Below, piece by piece: positions 1-12,214 of a stretch of DNA of 64,000 nt. The DNA is from Pseudomonas abietaniphila (GTDB taxonomy: Bacteria > Pseudomonadota > Gammaproteobacteria > Pseudomonadales > Pseudomonadaceae). Under the pieces are notes generated by a model. The model was not told the DNA's origin and made no database searches. It worked only from the letters and a program-made list of their open reading frames with translations. Made by a program: the position numbers and the translations under genes. Positions within the stretch are counted from its first letter, which is position 1. The number at the start of each line of letters is the position of its first letter. The stretch lies in assembly GCF_039697315.1 (NCBI RefSeq), contig NZ_CP155619.1:1426001-1490000 (forward strand), given 5' to 3'.

Positions 1-490
1 AAACCACCCGGGTGTTGCTGTCGATGGCCGCCAGCATGGCAGGGAGGTCGTGCCCCCAATCCTTTGCCTTGGCAACGCGAGCGTCAGCACCGACCGCCTG
101 CGTGACGATCGGGTAGATGGCGAACGCGTGCTCGCTGAACACTGCGTTCAACCCCGGCGCCAGATAGGCACGGGCGACGATCTCAAGGATGTCATTGGAG
201 CCATTGCCCAGCGTCACTTGATTCGCATTGACGCCATAACGTTCAGACAGGCGCTGCTTGAGGTCGAAGCCGTTGCCATCGGGGTAACGGGTCAGCTCGG
301 CCAGGGCATCACGAATCGCCGACAACGCCTTTGGACTGGCGCCCATCGGGTTCTCGTTGCTGGCCAGCTTGATGATGCGAGCCGGATCGATATCCAGCTC
401 ACGCGCCAGTTCGTCCACCGGCTTGCCGGGAACGTAAGGCGATAGTTTTTGCACGCCGGCCTGCGCCAGCGCGAGGAAGTCGCCGCTCAT
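1..490 (-). CDS. hisC: Histidinol-phosphate aminotransferase, N-terminal part (runs off the window)
   Basis: A PLP-dependent class-I aminotransferase of histidine synthesis; this family also acts on aromatic amino acids. The first ~163 residues are visible on the minus strand, starting MSGDFLALAQAGVQ and including the substrate-binding stretch LASNENPMG and GNGSNDILE. The PLP lysine lies beyond the window edge. The start ATG (488-490) is 16 bp after the pheA stop, so it is co-transcribed with serC-pheA. Its position downstream of pheA matches the hisC2 copy of P. aeruginosa (recalled), which sits before the tyrA/aroA genes, so a role in aromatic transamination is possible. Confidence 0.9.
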   Translation of the reverse strand, partial: MSGDFLALAQAGVQKLSPYVPGKPVDELARELDIDPARIIKLASNENPMGASPKALSAIRDALAELTRYPDGNGFDLKQRLSERYGVNANQVTLGNGSNDILEIVARAYLAPGLNAVFSEHAFAIYPIVTQAVGADARVAKAKDWGHDLPAMLAAIDSNTRVV

Positions 491-506
491 GTAACGCTGT
501 ACCTCT

Positions 507-1601
507 TCAGAGAACCGCTTTCGGGTAGGAACCGAGCACTTTCAGTGCCACGGCTTCCTGACTGATCCGCTCCAGCACCGCCTTGATCAGCGGATCACGG
601 TGGTGACCGACGAAGTCGATAAAGAACACGTAGGTCCATTTACCGCTGCGTGAAGGTCGCGTCTCGATACGGGTCAGGTCGATTCCGTTCTCATGGAAAG
701 GCACCAAGAGTTCATGCAAGGCGCCAGGCTTGTTGCTCATCGACACGATGATCGACGTCTTGTCATCACCGGTCGGTGGCACTTCCTGGTTGCCGATCAT
801 CAGAAAGCGCGTCGAGTTGTCGGGACGGTCTTCGATCTTTTCGGCGATGCGCGACAGGCCATACAGGCCTGCCGCCATGTCGCCGGCAATCGCTGCCGAG
901 TTCCACTCGCCCTTGACCCGCTTGGCAGCCTCGGCATTGCTCGACACGGCCACGCGCTCGACATTGGGGTAATGCGCGTCCAGCCACTTGCGGCACTGGG
1001 CCAGCGACTGGGCGTGGGAGTAGATACGGCTGATGCTGTCGGTCTTGGTGTTCTCGCCCACCAGCAAGTGGTGATGAATACGCAGCTCGACTTCGCCACA
1101 GATGACCATGTCGTGTTCGAGGAAGCTGTCCAGCGTGTGGTTAACGGCACCTTCGGTGGAGTTCTCCACCGGAACCACACCGAAGTTGACCGCACCGGCG
1201 GCCACTTCACGGAACACTTCGTCGATCGCCGCCATGGGCTTGCTGATCACCGCGTGGCCGAAATGCTTCAGCGCCGCGGCCTGGGTAAAGGTGCCTTCAG
1301 GGCCCAGATAAGCGACCTTGAGCGGCTGCTCCAGCGCCAGGCACGACGACATGATTTCGCGGAACAGACGCGCCATCTCTTCGTTGCTCAGCGGACCACG
1401 GTTGCGTTCCATGACGCGCTTGAGCACCGCAGCCTCACGCTCGGGACGATAGAACACCGGCTCTTCACCCTCGGCGAGGCTGGCCATCTTGACCCGCGCC
1501 ACTTCCTGGGCGCAGCGTGCCCGCTCGCTGATCAGTTCCAGGACTTTCTCGTCCAGGCTGTCGATGCGGACGCGCAGCGCTTTGAGCTCTTGTTCAGACA
1601 T
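507..1601 (-). CDS. pheA: P-protein: chorismate mutase / prephenate dehydratase
   Basis: A bifunctional cytoplasmic enzyme that turns chorismate into prephenate and then phenylpyruvate, the phenylalanine branch. The 364 aa comprise an AroQ-type chorismate mutase helix bundle (residues ~1-90, beginning MSEQELKALRVRIDSLDEK), a prephenate dehydratase domain (~95-275, with AYLGPEGTFTQAA and the VPVENSTEGAV loop) and a C-terminal ACT domain (~280-360, MSNKPGALHELL and the ETRPS segment that binds phenylalanine for feedback inhibition). Its ATG overlaps the serC stop by one base (TAATG), indicating translational coupling in a serC-pheA-hisC operon. Confidence 0.97.
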   Translation of the reverse strand: MSEQELKALRVRIDSLDEKVLELISERARCAQEVARVKMASLAEGEEPVFYRPEREAAVLKRVMERNRGPLSNEEMARLFREIMSSCLALEQPLKVAYLGPEGTFTQAAALKHFGHAVISKPMAAIDEVFREVAAGAVNFGVVPVENSTEGAVNHTLDSFLEHDMVICGEVELRIHHHLLVGENTKTDSISRIYSHAQSLAQCRKWLDAHYPNVERVAVSSNAEAAKRVKGEWNSAAIAGDMAAGLYGLSRIAEKIEDRPDNSTRFLMIGNQEVPPTGDDKTSIIVSMSNKPGALHELLVPFHENGIDLTRIETRPSRSGKWTYVFFIDFVGHHRDPLIKAVLERISQEAVALKVLGSYPKAVL

Positions 1602-2686
1602 TAGCCGTGTTCCTTCTCGAATTCGGCCATGTAGGCCACCAGCGCTTCGACGGCGTCCAGACCCAACGCGTTGTAGATCGAGGCGCGCATGCCGCCCACC
1701 GAACGGTGGCCTTTGAGGTTGAGCAACGCACGCTCATCGGCACCGGCCAGGAACGCTTTGTCCAGACGCTCGTCGGCCAGGCGGAACGGCACGTTCATCC
1801 ACGAACGGGCGTTGTGGCTGATCGGGTTGGTGTAGAAATCGCTGTTGTCGATGAAGCCGTAGAGGCGCTCTTTCTTGGCGCGGTTCCGCTTCTCCATGGC
1901 CTCGACACCGCCCTGCTCCTTGAGCCATTCGAACACGAGGCCCGAGAGGTACCAGGAATAGGTCGCCGGGGTGTTGTACATCGAACCGTTATCGGCCGAG
2001 ACCTTGTAGTCGAGCATGGTCGGGCAGCTGCTGCGAGCGCGGCCGAGCAGGTCTTCACGAACGATCACCACCACCAGGCCGCTTGGGCCGATGTTTTTCT
2101 GCGCGCCTGCGTAGATCAGGCCGAACTGCGAGACGTCGATCGGACGCGACAGAATGTCGGAAGACATGTCGACCACGAGCGGCACGTCACCGGTCTCCGG
2201 CACCCAGTCGAACTGCAGACCACCGATGGTTTCGTTAGACGCGTAGTGAACGTAGGCGGCGTTTTTGCTGAGGTTCCAGTCGTTCTGACCAGGAATGGCC
2301 AGGTAGTCGAGGGGTTTGGCGCTCGCGGCGACGTTGACGTTGCCAAAGCGACGCGCTTCCTCGATGGCCTTCTTCGACCAGATACCGGTCTCGATGTAGT
2401 CGGCCGTGCCGTTTTCCGGCAACAGGTTAAGCGGGATCTCTGCAAACTGCTGGCTGGCGCCACCTTGCAGGAACAGAATCTTGTAGTTGGAGGGAACGGA
2501 CAGCAGCTCGCGCAGATCCTGCTCGGCTTTCTCGGCGACGGCGGTGTAATCCTCGCTGCGATGACTCATCTCCATCACTGACAAGCCCTTGCCGTGCCAG
2601 TCCAGCATCTCGGCCTGGGCGCGCAACAGAACAGCATCAGGAAGCGCGGCAGGGCCGGCGCAGAAGTTAAAGGCTCGCTTGCTCAT
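1601..2686 (-). CDS. serC: Phosphoserine aminotransferase
   Basis: A PLP enzyme converting 3-phosphohydroxypyruvate to phosphoserine; it also serves pyridoxine synthesis. The frame is open to 2764, but the family start is MSKRAFNFCAGPAALP at 2686, preceded by a GAGAG ribosome-binding site, giving 361 aa, the normal length. The PLP lysine is in GAQKNIGPSG (about K197). The stop overlaps the pheA start. A hairpin between gyrA and serC suggests that serC-pheA-hisC is a separate transcription unit from gyrA. Confidence 0.97.
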   Translation of the reverse strand: MSKRAFNFCAGPAALPDAVLLRAQAEMLDWHGKGLSVMEMSHRSEDYTAVAEKAEQDLRELLSVPSNYKILFLQGGASQQFAEIPLNLLPENGTADYIETGIWSKKAIEEARRFGNVNVAASAKPLDYLAIPGQNDWNLSKNAAYVHYASNETIGGLQFDWVPETGDVPLVVDMSSDILSRPIDVSQFGLIYAGAQKNIGPSGLVVVIVREDLLGRARSSCPTMLDYKVSADNGSMYNTPATYSWYLSGLVFEWLKEQGGVEAMEKRNRAKKERLYGFIDNSDFYTNPISHNARSWMNVPFRLADERLDKAFLAGADERALLNLKGHRSVGGMRASIYNALGLDAVEALVAYMAEFEKEHG

Positions 2687-2753
2687 ATCCACTCTCATCA
2701 ACTCGTTGAATTCGAAACGGCTGCTGCAGCCAACGGGCGGGGCTGCAGTTCTG

Positions 2754-2785
2754 CCAAAAGCCAAGAGGGCCCGCGAAGGGCCCTC
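2754..2785 (-). terminator. Probable intrinsic terminator of gyrA
   Basis: On the minus strand, GAGGGCCC-TTCGC-GGGCCCTC is a perfect 8-bp stem with a 5-base loop (2765-2785), followed by TTGGCTTTTGG. It lies 15 bp after the gyrA stop. The U-tract is imperfect, so efficiency is uncertain. Confidence 0.7.
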
Positions 2786-2799
2786 AAATACAACGTCTA

Positions 2800-5592
<2,793 letters not shown>

Positions 5593-5896
5593 GAGAAGCC
5601 TGATTCCTTTTTCTGGTGAAACCTCGTACATCCATCCGGGATGAACGAAGCTCGCCGCTGCCGACGATTGCCTGGCAACGACTTACGACAAATCAGCGAG
5701 TTATGCCATGGATTTGCGCAGTAAAGAGGGCCGCATTGCGCCCCCTTGGAAACCGCCGGATGTTACCACAATCGCCGTCAGGCACGAAGCCTTTGAGAGC
5801 GCTGAAAACGAGCCATTTCGCCAGCAGGCCCCTGAGAAGCGCTTACAGGGCCTGCCAGCGCTTTCCCGGCAGGCGGTATTGCTGACGATGGAGGGA
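5593..5896 (-). other. gyrA upstream region, no gene seen
   Basis: 304 bp between mtnA (downstream end) and gyrA, both read on the minus strand. It should hold the gyrA promoter, but no convincing -10/-35 pair could be singled out. An imperfect inverted repeat GCCTGCC/GGCAGGC lies at 5850-5874 just beyond the mtnA stop, without a U-tract. No conserved small ORF was found. Confidence 0.4.
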
Positions 5897-6973
5897 TCAA
5901 TGCAGGCGCTTACGGCACATGAGTTGCGCCATTTTCACCGTATCAGGGCGTTCGACGATGCCTTTTTCAGTCACGATGGCGTCGATCAGGTCGGCAGGCG
6001 TCACGTCGAAGACCGGGTTGAAGGCATCGACCTCGGCGCCAACGCGCTGGCCACCGACTTCAAGAAGCTCTTTGCCATCACGTTCTTCGATGGGGATGTC
6101 TTCACCGCTGGCCAGGTTCATGTCGATGGTCGAGCTGGGCGCCACGACCATGAAGCGCACGCCATGGTGCATGGCAGCGACCGCCAGCTGATAGGTGCCG
6201 ATCTTGTTGGCGACATCACCATTCGCCGTGATGCGATCAGCCCCGACGATGACCCAGGTGATGCCTTTGGTCTTCATCAGGTGCGCGGCGGCGGAGTCCG
6301 CATTCAGCGTGACCGGAATGCCTTCGTTGACCAGTTCCCACGCTGTGAGTCGCGAGCCTTGCAGCCAAGGGCGGGTTTCGTCGGCGTAGACGCGCTCGAT
6401 CATGCCTTCTATATAGGCGGCGCGAATCACCCCCAGCGCCGTGCCAAATCCGCCCGTCGCCAGTGCGCCGGTGTTGCAGTGGGTCAGAACGGTCTGCAGA
6501 TTGCCCTGATGCTTGCGGATCAGTTCGGCGCCCAGTTGTGCCATGGTCAGGTTGGCTTCGCGGTCGCTGAGGTGAATGGCGACGGCTTCGGCTTCCATGA
6601 CCTTGCGCGGATCTTCGTGATCCTTGAGGCGATACAGGCGCTCGCGCATGCGGTTCAGCGCCCAGAACAGGTTAACCGCCGTCGGGCGGGAGTTGGCCAG
6701 AAGGTCGAAGTCTTCTTCAAGGGCCATCTGCCAGTCGCCGCCGGCCTCATAACGGTCAACCACCGCGAGCACAATGCCGTACGCCGCACTGATACCGATG
6801 GCGGGCGCGCCACGCACGACCATCGTGCGAATGGCGTCGGCCACGCCGGCAGCAGACTGATAGGGATGCCAGGTTTCTTCGAACGGCAGGATTCGCTGAT
6901 CCAGCAGATACAACGTGCCGTCCCGCCAATCGATGGCCTTCACCTTCTCCGCAGCCAGTAATCGATCGCGCAT
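5897..6973 (-). CDS. mtnA: S-methyl-5-thioribose-1-phosphate isomerase
   Basis: A methionine-salvage isomerase converting methylthioribose-1-phosphate to methylthioribulose-1-phosphate. The chosen start [16 protein letters not shown] (6973) gives 358 aa, typical of the family; the frame remains open upstream to 7030. Visible signatures are [13 protein letters not shown], the catalytic cysteine in [10 protein letters not shown] (about C166) and the catalytic aspartate in [12 protein letters not shown]. It is divergent from a methylthioadenosine deaminase, which fits a salvage route in which MTA is first deaminated. Confidence 0.96.
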   Translation of the reverse strand: MRDRLLAAEKVKAIDWRDGTLYLLDQRILPFEETWHPYQSAAGVADAIRTMVVRGAPAIGISAAYGIVLAVVDRYEAGGDWQMALEEDFDLLANSRPTAVNLFWALNRMRERLYRLKDHEDPRKVMEAEAVAIHLSDREANLTMAQLGAELIRKHQGNLQTVLTHCNTGALATGGFGTALGVIRAAYIEGMIERVYADETRPWLQGSRLTAWELVNEGIPVTLNADSAAAHLMKTKGITWVIVGADRITANGDVANKIGTYQLAVAAMHHGVRFMVVAPSSTIDMNLASGEDIPIEERDGKELLEVGGQRVGAEVDAFNPVFDVTPADLIDAIVTEKGIVERPDTVKMAQLMCRKRLH

Positions 6974-7200
6974 TGCACACCCCACATGATGAATTGTTGA
7001 AGACCTGAGGAACCGGTGCGCGCGCCACATTACAGAGCGCCATCACGTCGGCAATCGCGAGCAGCCTCACGCCTGCAGGGCCGCATGGCCAAGAATCAGA
7101 TAGCCAGCAGCTGAAAAAGCGGCCGATTATAGCGAGCCGACCGCCAAGACGCTCGGGTATACTTCGCCGTCCCCGTAATAAGCCATTGGATGCCCGCACC

Positions 7201-8529
7201 ATGCCCGACGCCGCTGCCCCGCTCGACCTCCTGCTTCTGCCGGACTGGCTGGTACCGGTCGAGCCCGCTGGCGTCGTCCTGCAACAGCACGGGATCGGCA
7301 TTCGCGACGGCGTCATTGCCTACATCGGTCCTAAGGCCGAAGCCCTGCGCCAGCACGCCAGGGAAGTCCGCGAACTGCCCGGCATGCTGCTCAGCCCCGG
7401 CCTGATCAACGCCCATGGTCACGCGGCAATGACCCTGTTCCGAGGTCTGGCGGACGACCTGCCATTGATGACCTGGCTGCAGGACCACATCTGGCCAGCC
7501 GAGGGCAAATGGGTCGATGAGGACTTCGTTCGCGACGGCACGGATATCGCCATCGCCGAACAGCTCAAGGGCGGCATCACCTGTTTCTCTGACATGTATT
7601 TCTTTCCAAAGGTCGCCTGCGAACGGGTCCACAACAGTGGCATTCGGGCACAGATCACGGTCCCGGTGCTGGATTTCCCGATACCCGGTGCTCGTAACGC
7701 TGACGAAGCGCTGCACATCGGTGTCGAACTGTTCAACGATCTGGCGCATCACGACCGCATCAAGATCGCCATGGGCCCGCACGCGCCGTACACGGTCAGC
7801 GATGAAAACCTGGAGAAGATCCGCGTCATTGCCGACGAGCTCGACGCGATGATTCACATGCATGTCCACGAAACCGCCTTTGAAGTGCATGAAGCGGTCC
7901 AACAGCGCCAGGAACGCCCGCTGGCCCGCCTGCAACGCCTGGGCCTGCTGGGCCCACGCTTCCAGGCGGTGCACATGACCCAGATCAGCGATGAAGACCT
8001 GGCCATGCTGGTCGAAAGCAACTCCAGCGTGATCCACTGCCCCGAGTCGAACCTGAAACTGGCCAGCGGCTTCTGCCCGGTCGAGCGCCTGTGGCAGGCC
8101 GGCGTCAATGTCGCGGTCGGAACCGACGGTGCGGCGAGCAATAATGACCTGGACTTGCTGGGCGAAACCCGTACCGCCGCATTGCTGGCCAAAGCGGTCG
8201 CCGGCTCGGCGACCGCGCTGGACGCCCACCGCGCCTTGCGCATGGCAACACTGAACGGCGCGCGCGCCATGGGCATCGAAGGCATCACCGGGTCGCTGGA
8301 GATCGGCAAAGCTGCCGACATGGTTGCCTTCGACCTGTCGGGTCTGGCGCAACAGCCGATTTACGATCCCGTCTCGCAGCTTATTTATGCCAGCGGCCGC
8401 GACTGCGTCAGCCACGTATGGGTCGCGGGCAAACAATTACTTCAGGACAAACGTCTGACACGCATGGACGAAGAAGCGCTGACCCGAACGGCCAGGGCAT
8501 GGGGCAATCGCATCGCCGCCGCAGACTGA
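7201..8529 (+). CDS. TRZ/ATZ-family amidohydrolase, probable 5-methylthioadenosine/S-adenosylhomocysteine deaminase
   Basis: A metal-dependent amidohydrolase (442 aa) expected to deaminate MTA to methylthioinosine. The start [16 protein letters not shown] (7201) is preferred; the frame runs five codons further upstream. Metal-site motifs include [19 protein letters not shown], the distal HMTQ and GTDGAASNN. The orthologue in P. aeruginosa (PA3170, recalled) was characterised as MTA deaminase. With divergent mtnA this gives most of a deaminating MTA salvage route; the phosphorylase step is not in the window. The next gene is ubiG, 67 bp downstream. Confidence 0.85.
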   Translation: MPDAAAPLDLLLLPDWLVPVEPAGVVLQQHGIGIRDGVIAYIGPKAEALRQHAREVRELPGMLLSPGLINAHGHAAMTLFRGLADDLPLMTWLQDHIWPAEGKWVDEDFVRDGTDIAIAEQLKGGITCFSDMYFFPKVACERVHNSGIRAQITVPVLDFPIPGARNADEALHIGVELFNDLAHHDRIKIAMGPHAPYTVSDENLEKIRVIADELDAMIHMHVHETAFEVHEAVQQRQERPLARLQRLGLLGPRFQAVHMTQISDEDLAMLVESNSSVIHCPESNLKLASGFCPVERLWQAGVNVAVGTDGAASNNDLDLLGETRTAALLAKAVAGSATALDAHRALRMATLNGARAMGIEGITGSLEIGKAADMVAFDLSGLAQQPIYDPVSQLIYASGRDCVSHVWVAGKQLLQDKRLTRMDEEALTRTARAWGNRIAAAD

Positions 8530-8596
8530 TTTTTTAGCGTTGTCATGGCGACAGGCCGTGACCGAATACCGCATTCAAGCTTTAGAGGGATCACAC

Positions 8597-9295
8597 ATGA
8601 GCAACGTCGACCACGCCGAAATCGCTAAATTCGAAGCCTTGGCCCATCGCTGGTGGGATCGCAACAGCGAGTTCAAACCGCTGCACGACATCAACCCGTT
8701 GCGCGTGAACTGGATCGACGAGCGCGTCAGTCTGGCGGGCAAGAAGGTGCTGGACGTCGGATGTGGCGGCGGCATTCTCAGCGAAGCCATGGCGTTGCGC
8801 GGCGCGACGGTGACCGGCATCGACATGGGCGAGGCGCCCTTGGCGGTCGCCCAGCTGCATCAGCTCGAGTCAGGAGTCAGCGTTGAATACCGGCAGATCA
8901 CGGCGGAAGCGCTGGCCGAAGAAATGCCGGAGCAGTTCGACGTTGTGACCTGCCTCGAAATGCTGGAGCACGTGCCCGATCCGTCCTCGGTCATCCGTGC
9001 CTGTTACAAGATGGTCAAGCCTGGCGGTCAGGTGTTCTTCTCTACGATCAACCGCAACCCGAAGGCGTACCTGTTCGCCATCATCGGCGCGGAATACATC
9101 ATGAACCTGCTGCCGCGCGGCACCCATGATTTCAAGAAATTCATCCGCCCCTCCGAGCTGGGCGCCTGGAGCCGCAGTGCAGGCCTTGAGGTCAAGGACA
9201 TCATTGGTCTGACCTACAACCCGCTGACCAAGCATTACAAGCTGGCCTCCGATGTCGACGTCAACTACATGATCCAGACGCTGAAGGGGGCCTGA
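8597..9295 (+). CDS. ubiG: Ubiquinone biosynthesis O-methyltransferase
   Basis: A SAM-dependent methyltransferase that performs both O-methylations of ubiquinone synthesis at the inner membrane face. The start [20 protein letters not shown] (8597) follows a GAGGGA ribosome-binding site and gives 232 aa, close to the family length; the ORF upstream of it is spurious. The SAM-binding motif [13 protein letters not shown] is at about residues 52-64, followed by [11 protein letters not shown]. Only 3 bp separate it from mupP. Confidence 0.96.
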   Translation: MSNVDHAEIAKFEALAHRWWDRNSEFKPLHDINPLRVNWIDERVSLAGKKVLDVGCGGGILSEAMALRGATVTGIDMGEAPLAVAQLHQLESGVSVEYRQITAEALAEEMPEQFDVVTCLEMLEHVPDPSSVIRACYKMVKPGGQVFFSTINRNPKAYLFAIIGAEYIMNLLPRGTHDFKKFIRPSELGAWSRSAGLEVKDIIGLTYNPLTKHYKLASDVDVNYMIQTLKGA

Positions 9296-9298
9296 CCC

Positions 9299-9970
9299 AT
9301 GCGCTTGAGAGCAGTTCTTTTCGACATGGACGGCACCCTGCTCGATACCGCTCCGGACTTCATCGCGATCTGTCAGGCCATGCTGGCCGAGCGTGGTTTT
9401 GCGCCGGTCGACGACAAACTGATTCGCGATGAAATCTCCGGGGGCGCCAAAGCGATGGTCTCCGCCGCCTTCGCGATGTCGCCGAACGAGCCGCAGTTCG
9501 AGGCGCTGCGCCTTGAGTTTCTGGAGCGCTATCAGAAGGACTGCGCGGTCCACAGCAAACTGTTCGACGGCATGGCGGAACTGTTGGCCGATATCGAGAA
9601 GGCAAAACTGATCTGGGGCGTGGTCACCAACAAGCCGGTGCGCTTCGCTCAGCCAATCATGGAACAACTGGGGCTGTCGGAGCGTTCGGCGGTGCTGATC
9701 TGTCCCGATCACGTGACCAAAAGCAAGCCGGATCCTGAGCCGCTGCTGCTGGCCTGCAAGATGCTGGACCTGGACCCGGCCAGTGTCTTGTTCGTCGGCG
9801 ACGACCTGCGGGATATCGAATCCGGTCGGGATGCAGGCACCAAGACCGCGGCCGTGCGTTACGGCTACATTCATCCGCACGACAACCCGGATCACTGGGG
9901 CGCGGATGTGGTGGTGAATCACCCGCTGGAATTGCGCCGCGTGCTGGATAATGCGCTCTGCGGTTGTTGA
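9299..9970 (+). CDS. mupP: N-acetylmuramic acid 6-phosphate phosphatase (HAD family)
   Basis: A HAD hydrolase of 223 aa with DMDGTLLDT (nucleophile D9, acid/base D11), VTNKP, SKPDPEP and VGDDLRD motifs. Many annotations call such proteins phosphoglycolate phosphatase. The position between ubiG and a YciK-type SDR is that of MupP (PA3172, recalled), which dephosphorylates MurNAc-6-P in the anhydro-MurNAc peptidoglycan-recycling route and thereby influences fosfomycin tolerance and AmpC induction. The MupP assignment rests on synteny rather than on a diagnostic residue. Confidence 0.85.
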   Translation: MRLRAVLFDMDGTLLDTAPDFIAICQAMLAERGFAPVDDKLIRDEISGGAKAMVSAAFAMSPNEPQFEALRLEFLERYQKDCAVHSKLFDGMAELLADIEKAKLIWGVVTNKPVRFAQPIMEQLGLSERSAVLICPDHVTKSKPDPEPLLLACKMLDLDPASVLFVGDDLRDIESGRDAGTKTAAVRYGYIHPHDNPDHWGADVVVNHPLELRRVLDNALCGC

Positions 9971-9994
9971 GATCGCGTCTAAACACGAAACCTT

Positions 9995-10128
9995 GTAGGA
10001 GCGTGGCTTGTCCCGCGATCTGCCGCGAAGCGGCAGTAAAATCAGTCGCCCGCGTCTTGCCAGGTACACCGTATTCGCCGGGTCTGCTGCCGCTGCGCGG
10101 CAGATCGCGGGACAAGCCACGCTCCTAC
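9995..10128. repeat. REPIN, family A (GTAGGAGCGTGGCTTGTCCC type)
   Basis: Two inverted copies of a ~42-bp REP sequence face each other: GTAGGAGCGTGGCTTGTCCC at 9995 with a CTGCCGC hairpin core, and its reverse complement ending CTCCTAC at 10128, with a ~50-bp unrelated spacer. The same family occurs in the array at 55.8-56.6 kb. It lies in the mupP-SDR gap. Confidence 0.9.
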
Positions 10129-10189
10129 GCCTTCGGCAGAAACAGATATATGCCGACCGTGCGTTTAGGGAGAACTGAAAGGAGGCCCC

Positions 10190-10936
10190 ATGTTCAACTA
10201 CTCTGCCCGCCCCGAACTGCTCAAGGACCGCGTCATTCTGGTCACCGGCGCTGGCCGCGGAATTGGCGCTGCGGCCGCGAAAACCTATGCGGCCCACGGC
10301 GCGACCGTTCTGCTGCTGGGCAAGACAGAATCGAACCTCACGGCGGTCTACGACGAGATCGAAGCTGCAGGTCATCCACAGCCTGTCGTCATACCCTTCA
10401 ATCTGGAAACCGCCCTGCCCCATCAGTACGACGAACTGGCGGCCATGATCGAGGCCGAGTTCGGGCGCCTCGACGGCTTGTTGCACAACGCGTCGATCAT
10501 CGGCCCGCGTACGCCGATCGAGCAGTTGTCCGGCGAGCACTTCATGCGCGTGATGCACATCAACGTCAACGCGACGTTCATGCTCACCGCCACTCTCTTG
10601 CCGCTGCTGAAGCTGTCGCAAGACGCCTCGGTGGTCTTCACCTCCAGCAGCGTGGGGCGCAAAGGCCGTGCGTACTGGGGCGCTTATGGCGTGTCCAAGT
10701 TCGCCACTGAAGGCCTAATGCAAACGCTGGCCGACGAGGTCGACGGCGTCGCATCGGTTCGCGCCAACAGCATCAACCCCGGCGCCACCCGCACCGACAT
10801 GCGCGCCCAGGCGTACCCGGCAGAGAACCCGCTGAACAACCCGACACCTGAAGAGATCATGCCGGTCTACCTTTACCTGATGGGCCCGGACAGCACCGGC
10901 ATCAACGGCCAGGCGTTCGACGCGCAGAAGAAATGA
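10190..10936 (+). CDS. YciK-family short-chain oxidoreductase
   Basis: A classical SDR of 248 aa: NAD(P)-binding TGAGRGIG at about residues 19-26, HNASIIGPR, a catalytic serine in TSSSVG, and YGVSK supplying the Tyr-x3-Lys pair. It begins with an AGGAGG site 7 bp before the ATG. It is separated from mupP by a REPIN but on the same strand, the same order as in PAO1 (PA3173, recalled). The substrate of YciK enzymes is not established. Confidence 0.9.
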   Translation: MFNYSARPELLKDRVILVTGAGRGIGAAAAKTYAAHGATVLLLGKTESNLTAVYDEIEAAGHPQPVVIPFNLETALPHQYDELAAMIEAEFGRLDGLLHNASIIGPRTPIEQLSGEHFMRVMHINVNATFMLTATLLPLLKLSQDASVVFTSSSVGRKGRAYWGAYGVSKFATEGLMQTLADEVDGVASVRANSINPGATRTDMRAQAYPAENPLNNPTPEEIMPVYLYLMGPDSTGINGQAFDAQKK

Positions 10937-10956
10937 TGTCCTCTCAGACGCACGAC

Positions 10957-11049
10957 CTGTGGGAGCGAATTCATTCGCGAGGGGCGAGTACATCCAATAG
11001 AGCATCACCGGCTGTATAACCGTCTCGCGAATGAATTCGCTCCCACAGG
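10957..11049. repeat. REPIN, family B (GTGGGAGCGAATTCATTCGC type)
   Basis: CTGTGGGAGCGAATTCATTC at 10957 and its reverse complement ending at 11049 face inward around a ~45-bp spacer. It is one of five family-B elements in the window. The remaining ~230 bp to the next gene (11281) show no recognisable feature. Confidence 0.9.
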
Positions 11050-11280
11050 AGACCCGGAACCTCACCGCCCTTTATCCACTCGGCGGTTTTCCGTCGCCTC
11101 TTTGTAGTCCATTCGCGTGTAAACCGGTACGTTAGTCAATCCAAAGGCGCGGACACCCCGGGTTTTCGCGAGCGCATGTGCTAACCCTTTGATTTATTTG
11201 ACGATCTACTCCGGAGAACGAATTGGCACGAGTTTCGCTCTACCGACATCAGGCCCGATGAGAGGCGCAGGAGCGAAAAC

Positions 11281-12207
11281 ATGAGTTTTCCGACAAGTAC
11301 CAACGCCATTGATTTTGACAGCGCGAGGCTTCAACGCTTTGGCTTCGCGCCTGCGCACGGGTTCGCGCATCAACCACTGGACTATGAACAGCTGCAGCGC
11401 AGGCTTGAATTGCAACTGCAAACCAGCCTGGAAGCGGACAAGATTCTGGCGATGTTCTTTCAGAGCGTGCAGCAGTTCATTCCTCTTAAGGCGCTGAACT
11501 ACAAGCACGTGGGAACAGACTTGCGTCTGGAATTTGGGGAGCGTTCGCGGCATAACGCCAGCTACTGCATCACCCATGACGGCGAACAGATGGGGGAACT
11601 GGCGTTTCAACGAGACAGACGCTTCGCCGAGCAAGAACTGACGCAGCTGGAAGCCCTGCTCGCGACCCTGCTCTACCCGCTGCGTAACGCTCTGCTGTAC
11701 CGCAACGCGAACCTGAGCGCCCTGCGTGATCCATTGACCGGCGCGGGCAATCGCATTGCCATGGAACAGTCGCTGACGCGGGAAGCTGAAATTGCCCGAC
11801 GCCAACAGCAGCCTCTGTCGGTGCTGATGCTGGATATCGACCATTTCAAAGGGATCAACGATACCCACGGGCATGCCACGGGCGATGTTGTGCTGAGGGG
11901 CGTTGTGGACGCGATCAAGGATCGTCTGCGCAACATCGATCAGGTGTTCAGGTTTGGCGGGGAGGAGTTTTTGATCGTGCTGACCAATACCGGTCGTGAG
12001 TCAGCTGCGCTGGTAGGCGAACGCCTGCGCAACGCCGCACTGCAACTCACGTATCCGGTCAATGGAAGGCCGGTGGAACTGACGGTCAGCCTGGGCTGCT
12101 CGACGCTGCTGCCGGGGGAATCCCCCGACAGCTTGTTGCGCCGCGCCGACACCGCCCTGTATGCCGCCAAACGTCAGGGCCGTAACCGGCTGGAAATGGC
12201 AGGTTAA
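11281..12207 (+). CDS. Diguanylate cyclase (GGDEF domain)
   Basis: A 308-aa protein with a GAF-like N-terminal region (~1-140, no transmembrane segment seen) and a GGDEF domain (~145-305). The active site is GGEEF at 226-230, and an RxxD inhibitory site (RNID, 217-220) lies exactly five residues before it, so c-di-GMP synthesis with product inhibition is expected. The start has AGGAG 8 bp upstream. From memory it resembles PA3177. It converges with undA and rbdA, which puts two c-di-GMP genes back to back. Confidence 0.9.
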   Translation: MSFPTSTNAIDFDSARLQRFGFAPAHGFAHQPLDYEQLQRRLELQLQTSLEADKILAMFFQSVQQFIPLKALNYKHVGTDLRLEFGERSRHNASYCITHDGEQMGELAFQRDRRFAEQELTQLEALLATLLYPLRNALLYRNANLSALRDPLTGAGNRIAMEQSLTREAEIARRQQQPLSVLMLDIDHFKGINDTHGHATGDVVLRGVVDAIKDRLRNIDQVFRFGGEEFLIVLTNTGRESAALVGERLRNAALQLTYPVNGRPVELTVSLGCSTLLPGESPDSLLRRADTALYAAKRQGRNRLEMAG

Positions 12208-12214
12208 GAGCGGC

